Notes under the pieces: model-generated | Databases searched by the model: none | What the model saw: the letters and a program-made list of their open reading frames with translations, nothing else | What the model was told of the DNA's origin: nothing | Made by a program: the position numbers and the translations under genes | Part shown: one piece after another, positions 9,001 through 16,642 of the stretch | Layout: the number at the start of each line of letters is the position of its first letter | How positions within the stretch are numbered: position 1 is the stretch's first letter | NCBI GenBank assembly: GCA_964497615.1 | Contig: CAZCEC010000033.1 | Span: 1 to 64,000, forward strand | DNA: 64,000 bases | Direction: 5' to 3' | DNA from: CAZCEC01 sp964497615 | GTDB taxonomy: Bacteria; Chloroflexota; Anaerolineae; Anaerolineales; UBA6663

Positions 9001-9973
9001 CACCGGCAACCAGGTGATCGGCAACCGGGCGGGCATCACCAACAACGTGGTGCTGGCCGGCGGCGACTATGCCGGGCTGTACGTCTATAACGTCGACTCG
9101 TACGCGCTGGTGCGCGGCAACACCATCCTGAGCAACACTGCCTATCAGGACGCGGCCGGCGGGGCCGGCCGCTATGGCGGGCTGTACGTGTACTCCCAGG
9201 GCGGCCTGTCCACCGTGGCCGAGAACACCATCGCCGGCAACGCCGCGCAGGACGCGGTGGGCGGCTTGGGCCTGGATGCCGGCGGCGACAGCCTGACGCA
9301 GATCGAAGACAACCTGATCCAGGGCAACACGGCCGTGACGACCACCGGCGGGGTGCACCTGGATAGCAACAGCACCTCCCCGGACCTGATCTTCCTGCGC
9401 CGTAACCGCATCGAGGACAACACCCTGACGGGCAGCGGCGCGGGCGGCGGCGTGACCGCCGAAGGCGGGACGGGCGGCAACCCGCTGGACTTCTGGATCG
9501 GCAGCGAGAACAACCTGATCGCCGGGAACAGCGACGGCGGGGTGCTGGCCAACAACGCGCTGTGGCAGGGCCGCAACGACACCGTGGCCGACAACGGCCC
9601 GTACGGCTATGCCTTCACCGGCACCATCACCACCACGGTGATGACGGTGCGGCTGACCAACGGCATCGTGCGCGGGCACACCGACGACTTCAACGACCTG
9701 AGCCCGACCGTGGCCCCGGTGTTCACCGCCACCTATACCATGCTGGAAGACAGCACCCTGGGCGAGGCGACCAACCTGCTGAGCGACCCGCAGTTCGTGG
9801 GCGGCGGCGACTATCACCTGCAAGCCGGCTCGCCCGCCATCGACAGCGGCAACACGGCCGCCGCGCCGGACAACGATATCGAGAAGAACCCGCGGCCGTT
9901 CGGCCCGGCCGCCGACCGCGGCGCGTACGAGTTCGCGGTGGTGAAGGTGTACCTGCCGTTCATCGGCAAGTAA
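6083..9973 (+). CDS. Giant secreted right-handed beta-helix protein
   Basis: 1296 aa. A long signal sequence (hydrophobic core ALAAALGLALAAALLAA, cut near AAPAANICVG) is followed by the entry motif AGETYTTIQAAVNAAQPGD typical of pectate-lyase-like parallel beta-helices. The body is some 25-30 coils with N(N/T).I..N.A....GGG(L/V)Y, i.e. asparagine ladders and GGG turns. The last part (YHLQAGSPAIDSGN, then NPRPFGPAADRGAYEF) is the conserved closing segment of polymorphic outer-membrane/adhesin-type repeats. It ends VYLPFIGK, one of four related C-termini in the window. AAGGAG precedes the ATG. No catalytic residues are evident; an adhesin or surface-coat role is inferred. Confidence 0.8.
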   Translation: MHTTHTLPHLNRMQRPMLIALAAALGLALAAALLAAPGLLRAAPAANICVGAGETYTTIQAAVNAAQPGDNLRVKSQTFSENVSISKSLGLYGGYTGAGCGGPRTPRNTIIDGGLSGHVISVTGYSLNVTIDGFNIRRAGTGGRGIYATGANGGGLNVNNNYIHDNLGGGVFADYGQRTDVRVGNNTIYSNTAANYGGVYARVQLSATLLITNNQIISNAVTASYGGVYAEAAYASQMAFGNNDVLTNTAGSSHGGGYADWYNNSWGAFDGNLVRGNSAGSTYGGVNVEVENNGDISFHNNTIAGNTAGSSYGGLYLYVHRQSQATGSNLRLEGNQSSSSYGGGYIYAEYASEISLPNTQVLSNTSGASHGGVYFEAYDNGLLDLPGLYLYNNLAGVSYGGGGLDAGDGNDTVLAPGAMVISNTAQSGDGGGLYVYLEDGAYMDLSGSAFLSNTARGSSPSGGGLYVGDLYAGTRLDLADSLFAYNVVSSTSGTASGGGAYFDYGPNYGSWLDLRNVQFLTNSVRGASSSAYGGGLYLDEQYYNMYPDGTYTSTLLSGAVFRNNTVTGNSNVYGGGAYVYDIYEGAAVDLANALFANNTLSSTSGTAQGGGLWLGEIYEGAGVRLDGSVFSSNVVTTTGTGEGGGLFSDDCYTWCIFSFKGGSFTNNFASDDGGGLYFYEAEYGSYAYFEDLSFTGNTALQGDGGGFYAYNALAYDGSYVTFLRNTLTNNRAGGDGGGAYIYDAAYEGAVLYANDNTISSNIAGGGGGGLYFDSALAYYGSYFEFRRNMVTNNRADGGEGGGAYFDYTTSGSHVWISDNNFSNNTISSTSNYNGGGVYLGHFAEGSTLTLTNNLINDNVGTNYGGGLYLDDSSEYGSNLLIADNDLLRNTARDNYGGGCYIGSLDYGSTLIFTGNQVNNNVTGQYDGGGCYFYGFYDGSALYASGNEFNNNTAGADGGGVIVYDSGSGSWLEVTGNQVIGNRAGITNNVVLAGGDYAGLYVYNVDSYALVRGNTILSNTAYQDAAGGAGRYGGLYVYSQGGLSTVAENTIAGNAAQDAVGGLGLDAGGDSLTQIEDNLIQGNTAVTTTGGVHLDSNSTSPDLIFLRRNRIEDNTLTGSGAGGGVTAEGGTGGNPLDFWIGSENNLIAGNSDGGVLANNALWQGRNDTVADNGPYGYAFTGTITTTVMTVRLTNGIVRGHTDDFNDLSPTVAPVFTATYTMLEDSTLGEATNLLSDPQFVGGGDYHLQAGSPAIDSGNTAAAPDNDIEKNPRPFGPAADRGAYEFAVVKVYLPFIGK

Positions 9974-10006
9974 GGCCCACCCTGCGCGCGCACCCGCGAA
10001 ACTGAG

Positions 10007-10051
10007 CCCCCTTCCCCCGTGGACAAGCGCCGCGGGGGGAGGGGGTTTCTT
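10007..10051 (+). terminator. Intrinsic terminator after the beta-helix gene
   Basis: A GC-rich hairpin (CCCCCTTCCCCCGTGG pairing with CCGCGGGGGGAGGGGG) followed by TTTCTT, 34 nt after the stop codon. It also lies just downstream of the convergent chimeric gene. Confidence 0.75.
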
Positions 10052-10060
10052 AATCCTCCG

Positions 10061-10723
10061 CTACTGGCGGATTGGCAGCCGCCGCCCCAGCGCAAACGCC
10101 CCGGCCCCGATGACGGCCCCGGCCAGCAGGCCCACGACGAGCACAACCGCGAGTTGGACGGTATCTGTAGAGACGTCCCGGCGGGACGTCTCTACCCGGG
10201 CTGCTTCCAGCGCCGCCAGGCGTTCATCGGTCTCGGCCTGCGCCGCCCGCAGCGCCGCAATCTCGGCCTGCTGTGCGGCCAGGGCGGCGTCCTTCTCCTG
10301 CACCACGGTATACAGTCCCTGAATCGCGGCCAGCGCTACGCCGTCGGCATCCACCGTGCTGATGCCGGTGTCGGTTTCGCCCAGGCCATACGCCGCGTAG
10401 AAGTCCTGCGCCATCGGCCCCATGTGGCGGATGCCTTCGGCCTGGGTGGTGTAGTTCCAGGTCGCGATAGGGAGGCCCACCAGCGCGTCGAGGATGGCTA
10501 CCCCATCCACCGGCGCGAAGTTGGCTTTCGCGTTGCGGTCGGACACGACCGACCAACTGCTGCTGCCAGGGAAAAGCGCCGCGCCCACCGTCGCGTCCAA
10601 GTCGGTGTACAGGGTGACGCCGCCGTTGGGCCCTACCAGGATATTCAGGGAATCGTCAAACTCGATTACCGTTTCATCTCGGAAGCTGAGTACGTTCTTT
10701 ATGGAGAGCCTGGAAATGCGCAC
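10061..10723 (-). CDS. Chimeric protein: AAA-ATPase N-terminus fused to an S74 intramolecular-chaperone domain
   Basis: 220 aa from a GTG at 10723 with AAAGGGG 6 nt upstream. Residues 1-34 (RISRLSIKNVLSFRDETVIE ... LNILVGPNG) are the start of an AAA/RecF-like ATPase, cut off inside Walker A before GKS. From residue 35 (GGVTLYT) the protein is the C-terminal part of the S74 fibre family: SDRNAKANF with Ser61 and Lys66, HMGPMAQDFYAA, a coiled coil and a C-terminal membrane helix. It lacks the signal peptide and head repeats of its paralogues. The ATPase part is visibly more AT-rich than its surroundings. A 29-nt palindrome (10167-10195) is read as VETSRRDVST. It is probably a recombination remnant; expression is possible given the ribosome-binding site. 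Confidence 0.75.
   Translation of the reverse strand: MRISRLSIKNVLSFRDETVIEFDDSLNILVGPNGGVTLYTDLDATVGAALFPGSSSWSVVSDRNAKANFAPVDGVAILDALVGLPIATWNYTTQAEGIRHMGPMAQDFYAAYGLGETDTGISTVDADGVALAAIQGLYTVVQEKDAALAAQQAEIAALRAAQAETDERLAALEAARVETSRRDVSTDTVQLAVVLVVGLLAGAVIGAGAFALGRRLPIRQ
10167..10195. repeat. Perfect 29-nt palindrome inside a coding region
   Basis: GTAGAGACGTCCCG, one G, then CGGGACGTCTCTAC. The three nearest paralogues have related but non-palindromic sequence (...GCGCCGTCTCTAC) at the same protein position. Palindromes of the form GTAGAGACGT..ACGTCTCTAC are recalled as dispersed repeats in other bacteria. Confidence 0.85.
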
Positions 10724-10752
10724 GTAATCCCCTTTGTAGTATTGCAGGATGG

Positions 10753-11574
10753 CTACGCGGGCAGCACCCAGGCCGCCACCGGCTCGGCGCGGCCTTTGAG
10801 CTGAAGCTCGCGGGATTCCAGGCCGGCGGTGGGCACCTGGGCGTGGGCGGCGGCTTCGGCGCTGACGAGGATTTCGCCCGGGCCAGCCAGCGAGGCCAGC
10901 CGCGCAGTCACGTTGACGGCGTCGCCCAGCGCGGCGATCTCGCCCACGCCGCCCTCGGCGCTCACCGCGCCCACGTAGGCCACGCCGGTGTGAACGCCGA
11001 TGCCCACCGGCACCCACGGCCCACCGGGGCCGGTGTGGCCGGTGGCGGCCAGGATGGCGCGGGCGGCGCGCACGGCGGCGGCGGCATGGTCTGGCCCGGC
11101 CAGGCCGGGGGCGAACAGGCCGGTGACGGCATCGCCGACGAACTTCTCCACCAGGGCGTGCGCGTCGAAGAGCGGCGTGGTGGCGGCATGGTAGAAGCGG
11201 CTGATGAAGCGGCTGAAGTCGCGCGGGGCCATGCCCTCCGCCAGGGTGGTGGAGCCGCGGATGTCGGCGAAGAGCAGCGACAGCTCGATCTCCGCGCCGC
11301 CGGGGAACTCGGTGGCAAACTTCTCACAGACGTTGCAGATTTGGGGGTTGAGCTTGGACGGGCCGCGGTCGAGCAGGACGCGCGACAGGCCGCCGCCCGC
11401 GCCCTTGAAGGGAGCGTAGCACAGGCGGCAGCGCGGGTCGGACGGCAGATGGCGCAGCAGGCGGTGGAGATACTTGACCTTGAGCGGCTCGAACCGGTCG
11501 GGCTGATCATCGCCGTAGAGGAGGTAGTTGCGCCAGCCGGCCTCGACCTGCGCGGGGGTGGGCTTGGGGGCCAT
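10753..11574 (-). CDS. Class III adenylate/guanylate cyclase with N-terminal Cys motif
   Basis: 273 aa. The N-terminal ~95 residues carry CRLCYAPF...CNVC, a probable metal-binding module often found before cyclase domains in this group. The cyclase homology domain runs from about residue 97. LLFADIRGSTTLA holds the first metal Asp; VEKFVGDAV supplies the purine-reading Lys and the second Asp; LGDAVNVTARLASLA supplies the second specificity Asp and the transition-state Asn and Arg. All catalytic positions are therefore present, and Lys/Asp favours cAMP. It is soluble, with no membrane segment. ATG 11574 lies 6 nt after a TACAAT box, so the mRNA may be leaderless. It precedes the chimeric gene on the same strand (29-nt gap). 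Confidence 0.85.
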   Translation of the reverse strand: MAPKPTPAQVEAGWRNYLLYGDDQPDRFEPLKVKYLHRLLRHLPSDPRCRLCYAPFKGAGGGLSRVLLDRGPSKLNPQICNVCEKFATEFPGGAEIELSLLFADIRGSTTLAEGMAPRDFSRFISRFYHAATTPLFDAHALVEKFVGDAVTGLFAPGLAGPDHAAAAVRAARAILAATGHTGPGGPWVPVGIGVHTGVAYVGAVSAEGGVGEIAALGDAVNVTARLASLAGPGEILVSAEAAAHAQVPTAGLESRELQLKGRAEPVAAWVLPA

Positions 11575-11745
11575 GAGGAGATTGTAAAGGATGAAGGATG
11601 AATTATGAAGGATGAATCACGGCAGCAGGCGACAGGCAGATGACAGACGACGGATGAACTTAGCGTGACCGCATTGCCTTTGGCCTTGCTCCGCGTGCTC
11701 CGCGCGCTCCGCGGTGAAGGGGGTTGCCTGGGCGCTCGCAAGCCG

Positions 11746-12693
11746 TCACGACAGGCCAGCCAGGAAATCCAGCACCAGGCGGTTGAAGGTCTCGCTTTGG
11801 TCGTAAGGGGTGGCGTGGCCGGAGTCCGGCACGAGGGCGAACTGCGCGCGGGGCAGGCCGCGGCGCAGGGTCTCGGCGGCGGCGCGCGGCACGGTCCGGT
11901 CGCGGTCGCCGGCCACGATGAGGGCGGGGCACTGGATGGACGCAAGCTGGGGGCGCAGGTCGAAGCCCGCAACGGCGCGCATGGCGGCCCAGTAGTGGGC
12001 CTTGGTGTTGCGGCTGAGGTGCTGGATGGCGATGTCGTAGAGCGGGCGCTGCTCGGGTTTGGGGAACAGGCCCCCGGCGATGTAGGCGGCCAGGGACGGC
12101 ATGGGGGCGAAGGCGAACAGCCAGATGCGCCGCAGGAAGCGCCCCGCCCCGCGCAGGCCGGCGGCCTGGAAGCGCGCGAAGGTGTTCACCAGCACCAGCG
12201 AGCGCACCAACTGCGGGTGGCGGAGGGCGAGGGCCAGCGCCACGCAGCCGCCGAGGGACAGGCCGAGGACGTGGGCGGACCTATCCCCCGGCCCCCCTTC
12301 CCTGTTAGGGAAGGGGGAGTCCGCGGCCGTGTAAGGTTGGCTCGCTGCGCTCAAATTGGTGCCATGCTGAAGAGACTCCGCTTCTCCCGCCCTATGCGGG
12401 GGAGAAGGGGATGGGGGATCACCACGGTCCCCGAAACGAAGTGGAGAGGGAGGGGGGGCGGGTAAACTTTCGATCAGCGCGGCCACGTCGTCCGCCATCT
12501 GCGGGATGGTGAAGGATGGGCGCGCGCCGGGGGGCAGCGAGCGGCCGTGCCCGCGCAGGTCGAGCGTGAGCACGGTGTGGCGCTGGCTGAAGGCCGGCAC
12601 CTGCAATTCCCAATCGTCGGCCGAGCCGCCCAGGCCGTGGAGCAGGACGAGCAGCGGGCCGGCGCCGTGGAGGGTGTGGTGGAGGGGGAGCAT
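11746..12693 (-). CDS. Alpha/beta hydrolase with an in-frame repeat insertion
   Basis: About 315 aa from ATG 12693 (MLPLHHTLHGAGPLLVLLHGLGG). The oxyanion loop HGLGG, LDLRGHGRS, the nucleophile elbow GLSLGG, the acid loop GDRDRTVP and the final His in DSGHATP are all present, so the catalytic triad is intact. Between ADDVAALIESL and AHVLGLSLGG, where relatives have a few residues, there are about 57 Pro/Ser-rich residues encoded by intergenic-type repeat DNA (about 12280-12467). A C-rich tract lies directly upstream; the in-frame extension to 12765 is this tract translated and is not counted. The substrate is unknown; such enzymes are often esterases or lactonases. Confidence 0.75.
   Translation of the reverse strand: MLPLHHTLHGAGPLLVLLHGLGGSADDWELQVPAFSQRHTVLTLDLRGHGRSLPPGARPSFTIPQMADDVAALIESLPAPPPSPLRFGDRGDPPSPSPPHRAGEAESLQHGTNLSAASQPYTAADSPFPNREGGPGDRSAHVLGLSLGGCVALALALRHPQLVRSLVLVNTFARFQAAGLRGAGRFLRRIWLFAFAPMPSLAAYIAGGLFPKPEQRPLYDIAIQHLSRNTKAHYWAAMRAVAGFDLRPQLASIQCPALIVAGDRDRTVPRAAAETLRRGLPRAQFALVPDSGHATPYDQSETFNRLVLDFLAGLS
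12280..12467. repeat. Repeat element inserted in frame in the hydrolase gene
   Basis: Contains two hairpins (CCCCTTCCCTGTTAGGGAAG and CTTCTCCC..GGGGGAGAAG) and a segment resembling 1935-1990 and 20810-20880 (CCAYGGYCCCGNARCGNAGTGGA-like). The hairpin type also occurs at 44848-44875. Confidence 0.6.
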
Positions 12694-12816
12694 AGCGGGA
12701 GGGGACTCAGGGACCACGGGGGCAGAGGGGCGCTGGAGGTTCTTTCGGCCTGCTGGACGCCGCATGACAATGAGTGCGGCGTGGCCGCCGGGCGACTAGA
12801 GTATAGCGCAGGACGC

Positions 12817-12845
12817 TTGCCACGCCGCGCGACTCGCCGCATACT
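12817..12845 (+). promoter_or_regulatory. Predicted promoter, S74 gene 1
   Basis: TTGCCA (12817-12822), 17-nt spacer, CATACT (12840-12845); start codon about 37 nt downstream with GGAGG. Confidence 0.65.
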
Positions 12846-12882
12846 CCCGCGCCAACTGAAGACTTAGCCCGGAGGCCCTCCC

Positions 12883-14937
12883 ATGACCCTGCATCGCGCT
12901 GGTTCGCTCGTGTTGATCGGACTACTGCTGTGTGTCTCGGCCGGCGGCGCGCTGGCGCAGGACAATGGCCCCGGCACGCCCAGCCAGCCGGGTGCGGGCC
13001 AGGCGGCGCTGGGCGCCGGCTTCACCTACCAGGGCCGGCTCGATAACGGCGCGCCCGTCACCGACACCTGCGGGTTCCAGTTCGGCTTGTGGGATGCGCC
13101 GGGCGGGGGCGCGCAGGCGGGCGTGACGCAGACCGTCAGCGCGGCGGTGACGGATGGCGTGTTCACGGCCCTGCTCAACAGCGGGGCAGAGTTTGGCAGC
13201 GGCGCCTTTGACGGCGACGCGCGCTACCTGGCCATGGCAGTCCGCTGCCCAGACAGCGGCCCGTACACCCCCCTCGCCCCGCGCCAACCGCTCACGGCCG
13301 CACCGTATGCGCTGTATGCGCTGGGCGCGCCGTGGGACGGGTTGAGCGGCGTGCCGGCCGGCTTCGCCGATGGGGTGGACGATGTGGGCGCCAGCAACGT
13401 CTGGTCGCTGGCCGGCAACGCCGCCGCGCCCGGCGATTTTGCCGGCACGACCAACAACATGACCCTGACCCTGGCGGTGAGCGGCACGACGGCGTATCGG
13501 CTCGTGCCGACCAACGGCGTGCCCAATCTGCTGGGCGGCGCGGCCAGCAACACCATCAGCGGGACGGTGACGGGCGCCACCATCGGGGGGGGCGAATTCA
13601 ACAGCGTCCGGTCCACCGGCGCCACCATTGGCGGGGGCCAGTTCAACATCGCCAGCGGCAGCTACAGCACCATCGCAGGCGGCCAGTTCAACCTCGCCAG
13701 CGGCGATTACGCCTACGTCAGCGGCAGCGCCAACATCGCCAGCGGCATCTGGAGCACCGTGGGCGGCACCGTCAACACCGTCACCGCCACCGCCGCCGCC
13801 ATCGCCGGGGGCGGCCTGAATGTGGCGGCCGGCGCCTACGGCACGATCGGCGGCGGGTTCGGCAACGTCATCACCGCCACCGCCCCCAATGCCGTGATCG
13901 GCGGCGGCGCCACCAACACGGCCAGCGGCGAAGCTGCCGCCATCGGCGGCGGCGAGAGCAACACCGCCAGCGACGAGTACACCACCATCGGCGGCGGGTT
14001 CAGCGGCTCGGCCAGCGCCGGCTACACCACCGTCAGCGGCGGGTACGACAACACGGCCAGCGCCATCGGGGCCACGGTGGCCGGCGGCAGCAGCAATATC
14101 GCCAGCGACCTGCGCGCCACCGTCTCCGGCGGCAACGGCAACACGGCCAGCAGCGACTACGCCACGGTGGCCGGCGGCAACGCCAACACGGCCAGCGGCG
14201 TGGCCGCCACGGTGGCTGGGGGCCAGAGCAACTTCGCCAGCGGCGCCTACAGCTTCGCGGCCGGGCGCAACGCGCAGGCCATCCACTCCGGCGCGTTTGT
14301 GTGGGCCGACAGCAACTCCGGCATCATCACCTCCACCGCCGCCAATCAGTTCCTGGTGCGGGCCTCGGGCGGGGTGACGATCTACACCACCGTGGGCGCG
14401 ACGGTGGGCGCGGCGCTGTTTTCCGGCGCCAGCTCATGGACGGTCGTGTCTGACCGGAACGCCAAGGCGAACTTCGAGCCGGTGGACGGGGTGGCGATCT
14501 TAAATGCCCTGGCCGGCATTCCCATCGAGACCTGGAACTACACCACGCAGGAGGCGGGCATCCGCCACATGGGGCCGATGGCGCAGGACTTCCACGCGGC
14601 CTTTGGGCTGGGCGAGACGCCGACCGGCATCAGCACGGTGGATGCAGACGGGGTGGCGCTGGCGGCGATCCAGGGGTTGTATACGGTGGTGCAGGCGAAG
14701 GAGGCGCTGCTCGCGGAGCAGCAGGCGGCGTTGGCCGAGCAAGGCGCGGCGCTGGCGGCGCTGAATGAGCGCGTGCGGGCGCTGGAGGCTGGCGGGACGG
14801 CGCGCCCGGAGACGGAGCACCGCCCCATCTCTATGGAAGCGCTGCCGTGGCTGCCCTGGGCTTTGGTGGCCGGGCTGGGGCTGCTGAACGCGGGCGGCGT
14901 GGCGGGGTATGCGCTGGCGCGCAGGCGAAAACCTTAG
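12883..14937 (+). CDS. Secreted S74 fibre protein 1 (tail-fibre-like, C-terminal membrane anchor)
   Basis: 684 aa. Signal peptide (cut near SAGGALAQ), then the conserved head domain GAGFTYQGRLDNGAPVTDTC...FGLWDA (about residues 45-150). Some 18 collagen-like/YadA-head-like repeats of the form (T/A)(T/V).GGG.N.ASG.Y follow (about 205-470). The S74 intramolecular chaperone holds SDRNAKANF with Ser523 and Lys528 at the spacing of the endosialidase Ser-Lys dyad, then HMGPMAQDFHAAFGLGE. A short Glu/Ala coiled coil precedes a C-terminal helix (LPWALVAGLGLLNAGGVAGY) with an RRRKP tail. A trimeric surface fibre that self-cleaves just before Ser523 is predicted; with the anchor after the cut, the head could be released. 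Confidence 0.85.
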   Translation: MTLHRAGSLVLIGLLLCVSAGGALAQDNGPGTPSQPGAGQAALGAGFTYQGRLDNGAPVTDTCGFQFGLWDAPGGGAQAGVTQTVSAAVTDGVFTALLNSGAEFGSGAFDGDARYLAMAVRCPDSGPYTPLAPRQPLTAAPYALYALGAPWDGLSGVPAGFADGVDDVGASNVWSLAGNAAAPGDFAGTTNNMTLTLAVSGTTAYRLVPTNGVPNLLGGAASNTISGTVTGATIGGGEFNSVRSTGATIGGGQFNIASGSYSTIAGGQFNLASGDYAYVSGSANIASGIWSTVGGTVNTVTATAAAIAGGGLNVAAGAYGTIGGGFGNVITATAPNAVIGGGATNTASGEAAAIGGGESNTASDEYTTIGGGFSGSASAGYTTVSGGYDNTASAIGATVAGGSSNIASDLRATVSGGNGNTASSDYATVAGGNANTASGVAATVAGGQSNFASGAYSFAAGRNAQAIHSGAFVWADSNSGIITSTAANQFLVRASGGVTIYTTVGATVGAALFSGASSWTVVSDRNAKANFEPVDGVAILNALAGIPIETWNYTTQEAGIRHMGPMAQDFHAAFGLGETPTGISTVDADGVALAAIQGLYTVVQAKEALLAEQQAALAEQGAALAALNERVRALEAGGTARPETEHRPISMEALPWLPWALVAGLGLLNAGGVAGYALARRRKP

Positions 14938-15035
14938 CCACGAATGGGCACGCATTGGGACGAATGATCACGAATTGGGGCGAAGGGTCGGGGCATCCCC
15001 TGTGCCCGCTGAGTCCCCTCACTCCCTGGCCTGCC

Positions 15036-15815
15036 CTAGCGGGTGTATAGCTCCTTGAGCTCCCCCTCCTCCACCGGCAGCACGATCTGCCCTTCGCTGG
15101 GGTCGCCGACGAGGGTGACGCGGGCCGGCTCGGTGGCGGCCAGGAAGGCGGTGTAGGCGGCGGCCAGGGCGTCGAGGGCGTCGTGGTCCAGCAGGCCGGG
15201 CAGGGCCAGGCGGCCGGCCAGCAGGTGGGCGGCGGTGAGCTCTTCGAGGGTGTCCATCGGGTTCTTCACCTCCACGCCCGCGCGGTAGAGCGCGAGCTGG
15301 CGCTGGAGGCGGCCTTCGAGCGTAAGCTTGGGCAGGGGCAGGCGGCCCAGCATCACGGTGAAGCAGGCGTGCGGGTGCACTTCCAGCACCTGGCGCGGCG
15401 CGTCGCTGCCGGGCAGGTAGGGCGCGAAGCCGGCCTGATGCAGGGCGGCGTACAACTCGAAACCGGCCTGCATCCACGCCGGGGCCTGGCCCGCGGCGGC
15501 GGGGGTGTTGTATAGGCCGATGCCGCGGCGCTTGAGCTGATACTCGCACACCTTGTAGTGCTTCCAGCGGCCGGGTGCGGGCGCGGGCACGAGCGTGGCC
15601 CGGTACTCGTCGTTCGCCATCAGCCCGGCGTTGACGGATTGGGGCGCGTCCACGGCGACGACGGCCCCGGCGCGGCCCGCCTGGGCCACGGCGTTGAGCA
15701 CATCGTCCAGGCTGCCCTGGGCGCATTCGGGCCGCAGGTCCACGTCCAGCACGGCGAAGTCCATGGGCCGGCGGCCGGCGGTGGGGTCGATGCCGATGAA
15801 GTGGGTGTGGGACAT
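15036..15815 (-). CDS. DUF429 domain protein
   Basis: 259 aa starting MSHTHFIGIDPTAGRRPMDFAVLD, the DUF429 opening in which an acidic residue follows a G-D-P/W strand of an RNase H-like fold. Further family marks are VVAVDAPQSV, CEYQLKRRGIGLYNTP and EVHPHACF, and the C-terminal HDALDALAAAYTA. AAGGAG lies 7 nt before the ATG. The biochemical activity of this family is not established. It converges with S74 gene 1 and is followed upstream by the phosphatase-like gene on the same strand, across a C-rich/TATACCC tract. Confidence 0.8.
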   Translation of the reverse strand: MSHTHFIGIDPTAGRRPMDFAVLDVDLRPECAQGSLDDVLNAVAQAGRAGAVVAVDAPQSVNAGLMANDEYRATLVPAPAPGRWKHYKVCEYQLKRRGIGLYNTPAAAGQAPAWMQAGFELYAALHQAGFAPYLPGSDAPRQVLEVHPHACFTVMLGRLPLPKLTLEGRLQRQLALYRAGVEVKNPMDTLEELTAAHLLAGRLALPGLLDHDALDALAAAYTAFLAATEPARVTLVGDPSEGQIVLPVEEGELKELYTR

Positions 15816-15916
15816 CGCCTTCTCCTTGTTCCAGCGCGCGTCATGTCAGGGGCATAAAGGGTATAAGGGGCTTAAGGGGCAGCGGGCGGCCCCGCCCTTT
15901 ATACCCCTTAAACCCT

Positions 15917-16372
15917 CTATACCCTTCTCGCCTGCACCCCGTGCGCCTCCGCCAGCCGCGCCGCCAGTGTCTCCAACACCTCGCGCGAACCCTGGTACGG
16001 CGGCAGCCAGGGCTTGTCTTCCAGTTCGCGCAGGACGCGGGCCAGGGACCGGCCCTGCTGGAGCAGGTGCGCGGCGACGAGCGGGCGCGTGCGGTGGACG
16101 CCCAGCGGGCCGTGGAGCAGGACCTTGCGCCCGGCGGCGAGGGCGAGGGCGATGAAGTCTGCGCCGAGGGTAAGCTGTTCCATAGTATAGGCGGCTTCGT
16201 CCGCTACGGGCAGCCACAGGAGGGCGACGGGCTGGGGCTCGCCATAGGCGCGGGGGCGGTCCGGGGCGACGGTGACAACGGCGCTGACGCCGCTTTGGGC
16301 CTGGAAGTCGGGCCAGTGGTCGTCCACGAAGTCGCCGCCCGCGACGAAGATGGAGTCGGTGGCCCAGGTCAT
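15917..16372 (-). CDS. Dual-specificity phosphatase-like protein lacking the catalytic cysteine
   Basis: 151 aa from ATG 16372 (MTWATDSIFVAGGDFVDDH). It has the DSP pattern: a WLPV/DEAAY general-acid-region strand, then VLLHGPLGVHRTRPLVAAHLL in the P-loop position and a helical LREL..KPWL tail. Active enzymes read HCxxGxxR here, but this protein reads HGPLGVHRT, so the nucleophilic Cys is replaced by Gly while the His and Arg remain. It is predicted to bind phospho-ligands without hydrolysing them, or to be decaying. A much longer upstream in-frame extension is the shadow of S74 gene 2 and was cut off. Confidence 0.65.
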   Translation of the reverse strand: MTWATDSIFVAGGDFVDDHWPDFQAQSGVSAVVTVAPDRPRAYGEPQPVALLWLPVADEAAYTMEQLTLGADFIALALAAGRKVLLHGPLGVHRTRPLVAAHLLQQGRSLARVLRELEDKPWLPPYQGSREVLETLAARLAEAHGVQARRV

Positions 16373-16558
16373 GGGGCAGGGGAAATAAGGGAAATGCCTT
16401 TGGGCATAGGGGGAAGTGTAGCGCCGGAGGGGCGGGGATGCAAAACGACACCACGAAGGTCTCGACCCCATGGGGCGCGAAGGGCACGCAGGAGCACGAA
16501 CCCCCTGGCAGGCGGCAGGTGAGCATGAAGTGAACACGATGCACCGCAGGGCGCGCAT

Positions 16559-16587
16559 TTGACCTGCCTGCGCTTTGCGGCCATACT
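16559..16587 (+). promoter_or_regulatory. Predicted promoter, S74 gene 2
   Basis: TTGACC (16559-16564), 17-nt spacer, CATACT (16582-16587). The space 16373-16558 otherwise holds a G-run tract and CACGAAGG-type repeats. Confidence 0.65.
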
Positions 16588-16642
16588 GCGCGGCGTTCAT
16601 CCGCGCTCGGCCCCTCGCTGTAAACCAGAAAGGAAGCTCCCC

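Noticed and set aside
3300..9823. Long minus-strand frames over the NHL and beta-helix genes (up to 859 aa)
   Set aside because: They mirror the sense repeats, have no signal peptide or ribosome-binding site, and their periodicity is explained by the repeats on the plus strand.
10724..11017. N-terminal extension of the chimeric gene into the cyclase gene
   Set aside because: Arg-rich shadow of the cyclase; GTG 10723 with AAAGGGG is a far better start.
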